From Streptomyces violaceoruber (GTDB taxonomy: Bacteria > Actinomycetota > Actinomycetes > Streptomycetales > Streptomycetaceae), in NCBI GenBank assembly GCA_000720805.1, contig JODI01000002.1:62001-126000 (forward strand): 64,000 nucleotides of DNA, read 5' to 3'. Numbering within the stretch: the first letter of the stretch is position 1; each line of letters starts with the position of its first letter. The notes under the pieces are model-generated. The model searched no databases and had not been told where the DNA came from. It worked only from the letters and a program-made list of their open reading frames with translations. The position numbers were made by a program, and so were the translations under genes. This document shows positions 15,606 to 24,090 of the stretch, piece after piece.

Positions 15606-16514
15606 TCAGGCCACGTCGAGAACGACCTTTCCGTGCACCTTCCGCGCGAACAGCGCCCGGACGGCGTCGTCCACGTCCTGCCAGTCGCCTCGCAGTCCGA
15701 CCGGTGCCGAGAGCCTCCCGGCGGCCATGAGGCCCAGCAGATCCGTCAGCTCCCCGCTGGTCGGGCTCATGTCGCCGTAGGTGGCGATGCTGCGGGGTTC
15801 GCCGAAGCCGAACAAGGTCCCTGCGGGGAACGTGGTTTCCTGCCCCGAGGAGTAACCGACCAGGTGGATGGTGCCGCCGTCGGCAAGGGAACTCCACGCC
15901 TGGGCCACCAGCGGCCCGCCGACCGTGTCCAGGACGAGGTCGAACCGGTCCTCGGTCTCGGCCAGGTCGGTCAGGACCTCGTCGGCGCCGAGTTCGCGAA
16001 GTCCGGCGGCCCGCTCCGGCGAACCGACGAGTGCCGTCACCCGGGCGCCCGCCAGCGCCGCCAGCTGGACGGCGAAGTGCCCCACTCCCCCGCTGGCGCC
16101 GGTGACCAGGACGTTGCGCGCCAGCAGGGAACGCTTGCGCAGCACCCGGAACGCGGTGACTCCGGCGATCCCCAGCGCGGCGGCGTCGGCCAGGTCCACG
16201 CCCTCGGGGACGGTGCCGAGCGAGGCGGGGCTGACCGCCACCCGCTCCGCCCACGCGTGGGCAGCCATTCCCACTGCGACGCGCGTCCCTTCGGGCGGCC
16301 CCGAGCCGTCGGATGCGGCGCGCACCACGACACCGGCCGCGTCGTGGCCATGCACAGCGCCGGCCGGCCACTGGTGCACGTAATTCAGCTCTCCGAAGTT
16401 GAGACCGATGTGCCGTATCTCCACCAACGCCTCACCGGTGGACGGTACGGGCTCATCGACATCGGCGAACCGGATGGGTCCGGCCTCGCCGTGAGCGACC
16501 ACAAGGGCGCGCAT
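15606..16514 (-). CDS. Medium-chain dehydrogenase (quinone oxidoreductase-like)
   Basis: A 302-residue NAD(P)H-dependent oxidoreductase of the MDR superfamily. The N-terminal GroES-like domain includes RHIGLNFGELNYV and GHDAAGVV. The Rossmann domain has VLVTGASGGVGHFAVQLA (dinucleotide-binding glycine motif) and VLDTVGG. Neither the catalytic nor the structural zinc cysteines are present, so it groups with zinc-free quinone or enone reductases. The ATG at 16514 follows an AGAAGGA site. It precedes the AraC gene in the same direction. Substrate unknown. Confidence 0.85.
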   Translation of the reverse strand: MRALVVAHGEAGPIRFADVDEPVPSTGEALVEIRHIGLNFGELNYVHQWPAGAVHGHDAAGVVVRAASDGSGPPEGTRVAVGMAAHAWAERVAVSPASLGTVPEGVDLADAAALGIAGVTAFRVLRKRSLLARNVLVTGASGGVGHFAVQLAALAGARVTALVGSPERAAGLRELGADEVLTDLAETEDRFDLVLDTVGGPLVAQAWSSLADGGTIHLVGYSSGQETTFPAGTLFGFGEPRSIATYGDMSPTSGELTDLLGLMAAGRLSAPVGLRGDWQDVDDAVRALFARKVHGKVVLDVA

Positions 16515-16754
16515 AGGGTGTGCTTCCTTCTCTCGTGAACACGCCGGAACACCCGGCGCGGCAGCGGATCGAGTGCGCGAACGCCGCACTGCCGCCTTCT
16601 TGGAACCCTTACGCAGGTCCGGGACAGCGACCAGTGCCGTGAGAATCAATCAGTTGACGATCTGTGTCAGTGGGCGATGTGCATCGTGAAGTTGCAGGTC
16701 ACGGGTCTGGTGTAGTTCGCGAGTTGGGTACTCGTGCCGGTCGGCGGCCGATGA
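16515..16754. other. Promoter region of the oxidoreductase gene; nothing else recognised
   Basis: Contains the upstream region of the minus-strand oxidoreductase gene. No gene or repeat recognised. Confidence 0.4.
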
Positions 16755-17010
16755 CCATGGCGTAGATCATCGGGCAGGTCCGGCTCGTCCCGCACCGCAG
16801 CGATGCGGCCGACGAGGGTGCGCTGCCCGGCGACTACCGCAAGATCCTGACGATCGTGCGGGAGACCGACGGCCCGGTGCAGGTCAGGGCGGTCGGCGAG
16901 CGGCTGGGGCTGGACGCCTCGGTGCGCGGCAAGCCGGAACCTTCGCGGGCGAAGATGACCAAGCTCGCCGACCGCGGCTGGCTGGCGAATTTCACCTTCG
17001 GAGCAAGGCT
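16755..17010 (+). pseudogene. Remnant of a winged-helix protein of the mobile-element type
   Basis: The plus-strand frame after the stop at 16752-16754 reads LPGDYRKILTIVRETDGPVQ, then VRAVGERLGLDAS and RAKMTKLADRGWL. This resembles the C-terminal domain of an actinobacterial family with the pattern LP-x-D-Y-x-x-I-L...R-x-K-x-x-x-L-x-x-R-G-W-L, often found beside transposases. There is no start codon with a ribosome site, stops lie in front, and the frame fades after about 17010 where it overlaps the antisense membrane gene. I read it as a decayed fragment; the exact family is uncertain. Confidence 0.4.
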
Positions 17011-17597
17011 TTCCTCCGCCATGGAGTGGCCGAGATCGCGGCCACTCCGACGGACAGTGCGATCGCGGCTACAGCCCAGGTGAAAGTGTCAGTGGCCGAA
17101 TTAGACGTCCAGTCCCACCGATTGTGGGGATACCAGATCAGGAGAAAAGCCGAAGCCAGGGGGATGATCCAGCCGAGTTGGTGGCCGAGCATCCTCACTG
17201 ACAGCAAAGCCAGACCGAGCCAGATCAGGAGGGAGCGAACGAAGACGACCCCGGCTTCCGAGTTGACGGCGAGCGCCTCAGTACTGAAGGAGAAGGCGCA
17301 AGCCGTCAGCGTCAGACCAGTGCAGTACATAAGGCGGAACCGGTGCATCGCGGATGCACCCATCTCGTCGTGTGCCGACATGGCACCGTCGAGAGCCGCG
17401 GTGAGGAAGACGGCCGACAGAAGCGGGAGTTCGTGCCGATAGGGCACACCCGTGGTGACTCCTCCGCTACCGATGGAAGGCAGTGCGATATGGGTGCCGC
17501 CGAAGAAGGCCGAGAGGAGGGCGACAGCGGCCGTTTGCGCCAGGACGGCTAAGCCCCGGTGGGCCCTTGCGTAGCTGAGCAGGTCAGAATCGGTCAT
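16992..17597 (-). CDS. Membrane protein of an ABC transporter operon
   Basis: A 201-residue membrane protein with about five or six hydrophobic segments and short loops, no recognised motif. It starts with TDSDLLSYARAHRGLAVLAQ and ends with an Arg/Lys-rich tail. The ATG at 17597 overlaps the end of the permease gene by 14 bases, so it belongs to the ABC operon (ATPase, permease, this protein). It is probably a second permease-like subunit or an accessory immunity-type membrane protein; neither can be shown from sequence. Confidence 0.7.
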   Translation of the reverse strand: MTDSDLLSYARAHRGLAVLAQTAAVALLSAFFGGTHIALPSIGSGGVTTGVPYRHELPLLSAVFLTAALDGAMSAHDEMGASAMHRFRLMYCTGLTLTACAFSFSTEALAVNSEAGVVFVRSLLIWLGLALLSVRMLGHQLGWIIPLASAFLLIWYPHNRWDWTSNSATDTFTWAVAAIALSVGVAAISATPWRRKALLRR

Positions 17598-18885
17598 CAG
17601 GCTTGCACCAGGAAGGGTCTCGAAGAATGTGACTGCGTTCCTGAGCGAGCCATTTCTGCTGCTCGGCCGCAGGCATCCGTACGGCCTTGGTCGCCTCGCG
17701 CTGGGCAGCGGAGACACCTTCCATGTGAAGTCCCTCGTCGGCGACAGCCGGGTCTTGGCCCGTAGAGCGGTACTCGAGCCAGAGGTGGATGTTGTCCATG
17801 GCCTGCCAGGCCCGGCTCTCCTTGAGGGGAGGTATGCAGAGGCCCAGCGACTTGGTGAACACCTGGTCGGCCATGGCGATCGCCGCGGTGCGGACGTGTC
17901 CTTCGACGATGTCGAATCCGCGGTCGCCCCGCTCGGTCCGCCGCAGTCCGAACTCGTAGAAGGTGTCGGCTGACTTCAACCAGGGCTGGGCGGGTTGGTC
18001 CAAGCGCTGGGCCATACGAGTCAGTTGGGGCAGGTACTTGCGGTGCTCGGGCCACACACACACCTGTGGCGCGCCCTTATCGGCCCGCTCGCACAGCGGC
18101 GCCGTCGCCGATGCCGGGCGCTCGACGCGCAGTTCGCCGGCGGCCGACACCTCCGCCAGTGCGATGAGAGAGACCACTGCCGAACCGATGGCGACACCAC
18201 GCATGTGCAGGGGGGTTCTTTGGCGCGGCATCTGGCGCTCAGCGCTCCTGCGCCGGAGTGGTGCTGTCACCGCCAGCACCGCGAGGGCGAGTGCGAACAG
18301 CAGCCGCATGGCGACTGAAAAGGGGCGCAGGTGCTGGTCCGGCGGTCCCGCGAGGACGTTGAACTTGAAGGGCAAGGCCAGCATGCTGATGAAGCAGCCC
18401 AGCGCGCAGACGACCGGGGTGAAGGCGGCGGAGGGCCACCAGCGGCCGGCCAGATGGCCCACGGACGCGAAGATGATCAGGGTGGAGGCGCCGAGCAGGA
18501 GGTACGAGGGCCACAGGAAGCCCGGGCCTGCCTCGCCGAATGAGACGACCGCGGCGGTCAGGCATCCGATCATGTAGGCGAGGAATCCGAGCGTGAGAGT
18601 CGCGGCCAGCCGTGCGGCCTCGATCCGCCAGATCGGTCGGGCGGCCGCGAGTACGGTCTCGGGCATTCCTGCACGGGAGGAACGGCCCGCCTGCCAGGCC
18701 GAGACGCCAGCGAGCACAGGCCCTAGGAAGAGCGTCACGACCTGGGCCGCCACGCTTGCTTCGGGCCACACGCCGATCCAGTATCGGGACCGGCCGAAGA
18801 GCACCAGCAGATCCAAGGCGATCATCACGGGGAACGCCGTCAAGAGGGGCGAGCGGCGCAGTTCGACGCGGTACGCGTTCAGCAT
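17584..18885 (-). CDS. ABC-2-type permease with large extracytoplasmic domain
   Basis: A 433-residue protein. Residues 1-240 contain about six hydrophobic helices of an ABC-2-like exporter permease, starting NAYRVELRRSPLLTAFPVMI. After another helix (~250-270) follows a soluble ~170-residue domain with CERADKGAPQVCVWPEHRKY and two further cysteines, probably outside the membrane. The ATG at 18885 has GAGGAAG in front and overlaps the ATPase gene by 7 bases. The fusion of permease and exported domain suggests handling of a substrate at the outer face. No close function known to me. Confidence 0.78.
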   Translation of the reverse strand: MLNAYRVELRRSPLLTAFPVMIALDLLVLFGRSRYWIGVWPEASVAAQVVTLFLGPVLAGVSAWQAGRSSRAGMPETVLAAARPIWRIEAARLAATLTLGFLAYMIGCLTAAVVSFGEAGPGFLWPSYLLLGASTLIIFASVGHLAGRWWPSAAFTPVVCALGCFISMLALPFKFNVLAGPPDQHLRPFSVAMRLLFALALAVLAVTAPLRRRSAERQMPRQRTPLHMRGVAIGSAVVSLIALAEVSAAGELRVERPASATAPLCERADKGAPQVCVWPEHRKYLPQLTRMAQRLDQPAQPWLKSADTFYEFGLRRTERGDRGFDIVEGHVRTAAIAMADQVFTKSLGLCIPPLKESRAWQAMDNIHLWLEYRSTGQDPAVADEGLHMEGVSAAQREATKAVRMPAAEQQKWLAQERSHILRDPSWCKPDDRF

Positions 18886-19655
18886 GCGGCTTCCTCGTTG
18901 GGCCAACGGTTGTCGAGTACCGTCATGTAGCCGCGTTCCAGAGGGCTGTCGCCTGGCGCTGTGGGCCTGGCCAGCTCAGCCAGCCGCTGAGGTGTGCCGC
19001 TGTGGCGCACCTGGCCATCGCTCAGTACGAGGACGGTGTCGCACGTGGCGCCGATGTCCTCGACCAGGTGCGTGCTGAGGACGACGGCCGTCCCCGTGCG
19101 GGCGAGAGATCGGATGAGCTCGCGGAAGTCGAGGCGCTGCGCGGGGTCGAGACCGACGGTCGGCTCATCCAGCAGGAGCAGGGAGGGCGAGCCGACGATG
19201 GCCGAGGCGATACCGGCTCGGCGGAGCATGCCGCCGGACAGTGACTTCATGCGGTCCTTTGCCCGCTCGGCCAGGCCGACGGCCGCCAGTGCCTCCCTGG
19301 TCGCGGAGTCGGCCTTCCTGGAGGGGACCTCGCGCAGCCAGGCGCAGTAGCGGACGAAGTCCGTTATGGAGAAGGCCGGGTAGTAGCCGAAGTCCTGCGG
19401 GAGGTAGCCGATGCGACGGCGGACTCGCCGCGCTTGCCGTTCGTTGGCGACGGGCTGGCCGAACAGCTCCAGCGTCCCGCTCCGCGGCGGCGCGATGGTG
19501 GCGAGGGTACGGAAGAGCGTGGTCTTGCCCGCGCCGTTGGGGCCCAGCAGGCCCGTGACACCTGGCTGAATGGACAGGTCGAGATTCTCGATGATGTGTC
19601 GGCCGCCGTACCCCTGAGCGAGGGCCGTCAATCGAGCGACAGGATATGTCGTCAT
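18879..19655 (-). CDS. ABC transporter ATP-binding protein
   Basis: A 258-residue ATPase of the ABC-2/drug-exporter type (CcmA-like). Walker A GPNGAGKTT, Q-loop YLPQDFGYYP, signature LSGGMLRR, Walker B LLLLDEPTVGLDP and switch His STHLVED are all intact. The ATG at 19655 is preferred over one at 19661 because the GGGGAAG site then has a usable distance. First gene of a three-gene operon with the permease and the small membrane protein. It is preceded by a hairpin (19682-19704) and possible remains of a small secreted peptide gene, a layout seen for peptide exporters or immunity systems. Confidence 0.88.
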   Translation of the reverse strand: MTTYPVARLTALAQGYGGRHIIENLDLSIQPGVTGLLGPNGAGKTTLFRTLATIAPPRSGTLELFGQPVANERQARRVRRRIGYLPQDFGYYPAFSITDFVRYCAWLREVPSRKADSATREALAAVGLAERAKDRMKSLSGGMLRRAGIASAIVGSPSLLLLDEPTVGLDPAQRLDFRELIRSLARTGTAVVLSTHLVEDIGATCDTVLVLSDGQVRHSGTPQRLAELARPTAPGDSPLERGYMTVLDNRWPNEEAAC

Positions 19656-19681
19656 TAGCATTCTTCCCCGAAATGCAGGAC

Positions 19682-19704
19682 GGGCCCGTCGTGCTGGCGG
19701 GCCC
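19682..19704 (-). terminator. Hairpin upstream of the ABC operon
   Basis: GGGCCCG (19682-19688) and CGGGCCC (19698-19704) form a perfect 7-bp stem with a 9-base loop. It stands 27 bp before the ATPase start and just behind the possible peptide frame that ends at about 19718, so it may attenuate read-through into the transporter genes. Confidence 0.5.
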
Positions 19705-19716
19705 TCCGTCGTGCTA

Positions 19717-19894
19717 GCTAGCCAGTGGACACACGGGTACCGTTGATCTTGAAGGTGCACTCGTAAGTGTCGTTCGGCGGAAGCGCTCGATATCGGAGCT
19801 ATCAGGCCGATGATCGTAGCCGCCAGGACGGCAACGACATCTCCCTTGAAACCTTCGAACCAGTTAGGCGCGACGCAAGGCTAATCATGGACAT
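19717..19894 (-). pseudogene. Possible decayed small secreted peptide gene
   Basis: On the minus strand three pieces of a plausible small exported peptide lie in different frames. A start with AAGGGGG at the right distance gives a short basic N-terminus (ISLASRL). A second frame encodes a signal-peptide-like core, DVVAVLAATIIGLIAPISSA followed by SA. A third frame ends in DTYECTFKINGTRVSTG and a stop. Two frameshifts are needed to join them, so the gene is broken if it was ever real. Its location directly before an ABC exporter operon makes a peptide precursor attractive, but this is weak evidence. Confidence 0.25.
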
Positions 19895-20212
19895 TTCCCC
19901 CTTGGTAATGGTGGCACGGAGGCACGCAGAATCGCCCCCGATTGCGAAGCGTGACAGTAGCCCCACTGAACGACCTTGATCAAGCCCGGATAGCGAACGA
20001 GTCCGTTTAATTGCGAATTCGCAGCCGTTGAGCTTGCCAGGGACATGGTTCCGGGCTCGTCCGGGACCACGCTGACCATGCCCCGCTGGAACCCACCGGC
20101 AACTAGGCAACAAACTTGACTGAGAGTAGCCGTACGAATCCAGCCAAAGCGAGCTACGTGTGAGCGCTCGACGCGACCTTCAAAAGAACCCAATTCACTG
20201 GACACCCGGGGC
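19895..20212. other. Gap without recognised gene
   Basis: Less GC-rich than the rest of the window. Frames on both strands are short and lack ribosome sites. It probably holds the promoter of the ABC operon and old insertion scars next to the element boundary at 20213. Confidence 0.4.
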
Positions 20213-20215
20213 TAA

Positions 20216-20276
20216 GAGGTTGTCTCACGTGGGAAGTTTCGCGAGCTTCTTGTAGCAGGTCAGGGCGGCGGCCAGG
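20216..20276 (+). repeat. Left 61-bp inverted repeat of the 4.7-kb unit
   Basis: Identical to the reverse complement of 24876-24936 except at position 18. Read on the minus strand it encodes LALAAALTCYKKLAKLPT and a stop, the end of an IS5-type transposase. Homology stops abruptly at 20277. Confidence 0.9.
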
Positions 20277-20545
20277 GCCAGGCCTCGGCTCTGCCAGTCG
20301 TACTGGTGAAGGGGCAGTGTTCCAACCCGGCGCTAATCCGGCTCCTGCACAATCAGGTATTGCTCGCTGCGGTTGCCGGCGCCCGCTTCGAACGCGGTCA
20401 GATCATCGAGCGCCGAGGTTCGTAGCTGCGTGACCGACTCGCCCTCAAGGTGGCGAACGTTCAAACCGACAAGCAGGTGCCTTCAACTGATAGTCCTGCA
20501 ACGGCGATTGATTCCTGCCAGAGCCGAAGGTGGCATGATCCGGTC
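20277..20545. other. Gap with a possible coding remnant
   Basis: A plus-strand frame at about 20324-20422 reads NPALIRLLHNQVLLAAVAGA then RFERGQIIERRGS and a stop. It has no start codon and may be the 3' end of a lost gene. The last part carries the promoter of the HTH_42 gene; CATGAT lies 6 bases before its ATG. Confidence 0.35.
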
Positions 20546-21685
20546 ATGAGCCTTACCACGCGACAGCTCGCCCTGGCCATGTTGGACCGTCAGCTCTTGC
20601 TCGAACGCCAGCGCCTCGATGTGGCAGAGGCGGTTCGCCGGGTCTGCGCTCTGCAGGCGCAGACACCAGCGTCGCCGTACCTGGCGCTATGGAACCGGGT
20701 GCAGGACTTCGTGCCCGAGGATCTCGACGCAGCATTCGCGCACGGCCGGATCGTGAAGGCAACCCTCATGCGGATCACGCTGCACGTCGTCCATGCCGAG
20801 GACTACGAGCCCTACCGCGCTGCCATGCTGAGCACTCTGCGGGCGTCACGGCTGTACGACCGCCGTTTCACCGCAACAGGGCTGACCCCCACCGACGCCG
20901 ACGCGCTGCTCCCAGAGCTCGCCGGGTTCCTGAAGCGGCCCCGCACCGGCGCCCAGGTGGAAGCCGAGGTCACAGGGAAGCACGGCGAGCACGCACACCG
21001 CGTGTGGTGGGCGCTACGTACGTTCGCGCCAGTGCATCATGCACCGACCGGCGGCCCGTGGTCGTTCACACAGCCGAACGCCTACCGCGCCTCCCCGGCG
21101 GCCCCTGCGGCCGCCCCGCAGGAAGCCGACGCTGGGGTACAGCGCCTGCTGCTCGCCTACCTGCGCGCGTTCGGGCCCGCGTCGGCCCAGGACTTCGCCC
21201 GGTTCACCCTGCTGACTCGCACCGCGATAACCAAAGCGCTGCATGAACTCGGCGACCAGGTAGTACGGGTGCCAGGCCCCAGCCGCGCCGCCCTGTTCGA
21301 CTTGGCCGACGCTACCGTGCCCACCGATGACGCCCCGGCGCCGCCGAGGTTGCTGCCGATGTGGGACAGCACGCTGCTGGCTCACGCCGTCCCCGGGCGG
21401 ATCATGCCCCCGGAGTACCGGCCCCTGGTCGTCCGGCGTAACGGCGACGTGCTGCCCTGCCTGCTCGTCGACGGGCAGGTCGTCGGAGTATGGCGCGCAG
21501 CCGACGGCGGAGTGGAACTGACCGCCTTCCGCAGGCTCGGCAAGATTGCGTGGCAAGGTCTGACCGAGGAGGCGGAAAAACTGTCAGCGCTGCTCGCTGG
21601 CCGCGATCCAGCTGTCTATCGGCGCTACGGACACTGGTGGGACAAGGGGCTTCCCGACGTCGAGAGGACCATCGTCAAGGGCTGA
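20546..21685 (+). CDS. Winged-helix DNA-binding protein, HTH_42 / AlkZ-like
   Basis: A 379-residue protein of the HTH_42 family, built from tandem winged helices. The family includes the E. coli YcaQ and Streptomyces AlkZ DNA glycosylases, which remove bulky alkylated bases and unhook interstrand crosslinks. The early segment VRRVCALQAQTPASPYLALW carries the Q-x-Q variant of the Q-x-(D/Q) catalytic loop. Other conserved parts are LMRITLHVVHAEDY and the C-terminal RLLPMWDSTLLAH and WWDKGLPDVER. The ATG at 20546 has no good ribosome site; a leaderless mRNA is possible. Glycosylase activity is a family-based inference. It lies inside the inverted-repeat-bounded unit. Confidence 0.8.
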   Translation: MSLTTRQLALAMLDRQLLLERQRLDVAEAVRRVCALQAQTPASPYLALWNRVQDFVPEDLDAAFAHGRIVKATLMRITLHVVHAEDYEPYRAAMLSTLRASRLYDRRFTATGLTPTDADALLPELAGFLKRPRTGAQVEAEVTGKHGEHAHRVWWALRTFAPVHHAPTGGPWSFTQPNAYRASPAAPAAAPQEADAGVQRLLLAYLRAFGPASAQDFARFTLLTRTAITKALHELGDQVVRVPGPSRAALFDLADATVPTDDAPAPPRLLPMWDSTLLAHAVPGRIMPPEYRPLVVRRNGDVLPCLLVDGQVVGVWRAADGGVELTAFRRLGKIAWQGLTEEAEKLSALLAGRDPAVYRRYGHWWDKGLPDVERTIVKG

Positions 21686-21705
21686 CCGCGCCCGGCGAGC
21701 ACGGC

Positions 21706-24090
21706 CTACTCAGTGGCTTTGAGAGCCGCGAGGTAGCCGGCCCAGCTGTCCTGGGCGAGCGCCGCCCACTGGGTCGCGGTGTTCCTATGGACGCCGAAGA
21801 GGTCGCTGATGATGATCGGCGGCAGTTCCCCGGCTATGCCGAACAAGGCTGTGTTGCGGGCAGCGATAGTGGGCAGGCCGTGCTTCATGAGTTGTCCCGA
21901 CAGCGCCTCTGGGCTGCGAGGGCGGCTTGGGGGAAGGCCGGGGAGTAGGAGTTCGGGATGCTCGCTGGTGGCAAGCGGTCCCAGGGCGGCGCGCGACCGG
22001 CCTGTGGTGATCTGTTGTTCGATGAGACGCGCCAGCGTCGGTGGCAGGAGTACGGGGTTCTTGTCGAAGGTGAAGTAGGACCCGCGTTCGTCCTGGTGGA
22101 AGCCGTCGGTCGTCAGGTGGACGATGCGGATGAGGGGCAGGCCGTAGAGCCGGATCAAGGCGCCAACGATCCGAAGTTCCAGGGGCAGTGAGGCATCTGT
22201 CAGGCATCGACGGAGCTGGTCCTGGTGCTCGTCGTCGTCAAGGAAGAGCACAGGCATGGTCATCGGACGCCCGGGACACTCGAGGTTCTGGGTCAGGCCG
22301 CGCTTGTTCGTCCACCTGATGAGGGCGGCGTTCGCGCGTCGTTGGGAGGTCTTGGCCTGCGTGAGCCAGATGTCGAGGTGGGGCTGCGTGAGGCGGGTGA
22401 GCTCGATCTGTTGGCTGTCGAGCCACTGCATGAACTCGATCGCAGCGCGGATCTCGCTGCGGTCGGCGGTGGCGGCGTTGAGCGAGTAGCGTCCGCGGTC
22501 TGCGCGTCGGCGGGCGTCACGGATGACGAACCACTCGGCGAAGGGTCGAATTATCTCTATGTGTGCGGCTGGCAGGTCCTTGGCGGTCCTGCGGAACCAC
22601 AGTTCCAGCTGGTTGAGGTACTCCTGTCGCTTGGGAAGTACCTGGGTGTGTACCAGCAGGTCGCGGACGTGGCGCGTGGCCGCGTCCTGGGGCAGGTCAT
22701 CGAGGAGTCCGTGGGTGATCTCCGCGTGGCCGGCGGACAGCGTGGCCAGGAGGCGAGCGCTCGGGCTGCGGCGGAGCCATGCCAGAACGGACCTGGGGCG
22801 AGGGGCCGTGCCGAGGGCTTCGGCAAGCGGAGCGAGCGCGGGGGCGACCTGTCCGTCCTCACCGGCGAGGAGGTTGCGGACGCGGTCGCTGACCACACAG
22901 TGCACGCAGCATCCATCGCTGAGGGTGTCGCCCGGGGTGCCGCATCGGCGGCAGGAGAAGTCGATGTCGGTGCCGCAGCATGGGCCGCAGGTTCCGCCGC
23001 CGTCGTCGTTGCGGCCGACCAGTACGCGGGTGACACCGCAGAGGGAGCAGGGCGCTGGGTTGCGTCGGCGCCTGGAGTAGCAGGGAGAGCAGAGGGGGCC
23101 GATCGGCCAGGTGGTGACTGTGGCCTTCTTGTCGCGTCCGCAGTCGACGCATCGACGCGGTGGCCGGGGACGGCAGGGGTCGCAGAGAAAGGCTCCGCCG
23201 GCTCTCTTGCTGTGGGCGCCATCGCGGAAGCGTCCGCAGACGGTGCATACCCCTTCGAAGATGTAACAGCGGTGGCAGACGCCGGGTTCGCCGTTCTTTC
23301 CCCGCTTGGCGAGCTGCGTCAGCTGGCCGCATTTGCCGCAGAGCTTGGCGGGAGAGGTGTAGCAGCGGGAGCAGAGCGGTCCGTCGGGGGAGTTGGCCTG
23401 GACCGGGCGTACGGTGCCGCAGCGGACGCACTCACGGTCTGGGTAGCCGGCGCAGTGGCGACAAAGGGCGACCAGCGACTCCTTCCGGTTTCGAAGGCGG
23501 TAGGTGCCGTGTCGGCCGCAGTCGGCGCACGGGCCGGTGAAGCGGCGTTCGTTCTGGTAGCAGGAGCGGCAGATTGCCCCTTCCTCTTCGCAGCGGGTGA
23601 CGATGTGGCCGTTTTTCCCGCAGCGTGAGCACGGTCGGAGCGCGGTCCGGCTGACGCACCAGTCACATGCCCTGCCTTGCGGCGTGGGGCGCGGGAGCTT
23701 GCGGCCGGCTCGGCCGCAGATCGCGCAGGCGAGTTGGGTGACGGCATCGCCGTGGCCAGCGGCCTCCAGCGTGTGCAGTAGCCGGGGCAGGGACCCCGGG
23801 CAGTGCGGGGATGGGGCGGTCAGTGCGTCGGGGTACTCGGCTATGTGGGCGTCGAGTTCGCGCGCCATCTGTGGGCTCCAGGCCTGGGCCTTCGCCAGGA
23901 TCGCCTGGGCCGCCTCTACGGTCAGCGCTGGTCCGACGGTGCGCTGCAAAAGAGCAACGAGCCGACCGCGAACTTCAGCAGTTCGTGCCGGGCGGCCGCC
24001 TCGGAGGGCTTGACCCGTCAAGTGTTCACGAATGCCCGGGACGACGGATGACGGTCCGCCGCGGAGCACTCGGCGCCGGGCCCGTCTCAC
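21706..24090 (-). CDS. Nine-zinc-ribbon protein with degenerate tyrosine-recombinase-like C-terminus
   Basis: A very unusual protein of up to 794 residues. Residues 122-398 contain nine consecutive C-x2-C...C-x2-C units (first CAICGRAG...CDWC, last CRRCGTPG...CVHC), a tandem array able to hold about nine zinc ions. After a linker, residues ~490-600 look like the core-binding domain of a tyrosine recombinase, and ~620-794 like its catalytic fold. Active-site positions are mostly lost there: IAARNTALFG replaces the H-x-x-R segment, and ATQWAAL has Trp where the Tyr nucleophile is expected. It follows the XRE gene; the start is uncertain (GTG at 24090 overlaps XRE by 65 bases; GTG 24069 or TTG 24021 are alternatives). 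Probably nucleic-acid binding; function unknown. Confidence 0.75.
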   Translation of the reverse strand: MRRARRRVLRGGPSSVVPGIREHLTGQALRGGRPARTAEVRGRLVALLQRTVGPALTVEAAQAILAKAQAWSPQMARELDAHIAEYPDALTAPSPHCPGSLPRLLHTLEAAGHGDAVTQLACAICGRAGRKLPRPTPQGRACDWCVSRTALRPCSRCGKNGHIVTRCEEEGAICRSCYQNERRFTGPCADCGRHGTYRLRNRKESLVALCRHCAGYPDRECVRCGTVRPVQANSPDGPLCSRCYTSPAKLCGKCGQLTQLAKRGKNGEPGVCHRCYIFEGVCTVCGRFRDGAHSKRAGGAFLCDPCRPRPPRRCVDCGRDKKATVTTWPIGPLCSPCYSRRRRNPAPCSLCGVTRVLVGRNDDGGGTCGPCCGTDIDFSCRRCGTPGDTLSDGCCVHCVVSDRVRNLLAGEDGQVAPALAPLAEALGTAPRPRSVLAWLRRSPSARLLATLSAGHAEITHGLLDDLPQDAATRHVRDLLVHTQVLPKRQEYLNQLELWFRRTAKDLPAAHIEIIRPFAEWFVIRDARRRADRGRYSLNAATADRSEIRAAIEFMQWLDSQQIELTRLTQPHLDIWLTQAKTSQRRANAALIRWTNKRGLTQNLECPGRPMTMPVLFLDDDEHQDQLRRCLTDASLPLELRIVGALIRLYGLPLIRIVHLTTDGFHQDERGSYFTFDKNPVLLPPTLARLIEQQITTGRSRAALGPLATSEHPELLLPGLPPSRPRSPEALSGQLMKHGLPTIAARNTALFGIAGELPPIIISDLFGVHRNTATQWAALAQDSWAGYLAALKATE

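Noticed and set aside
22225..23628. 467-residue plus-strand frame within the zinc-ribbon gene
   Set aside because: It is the complement of the cysteine-rich array (Cys codons read as Ala/Gly-rich sequence); the minus strand has the clear motif periodicity.
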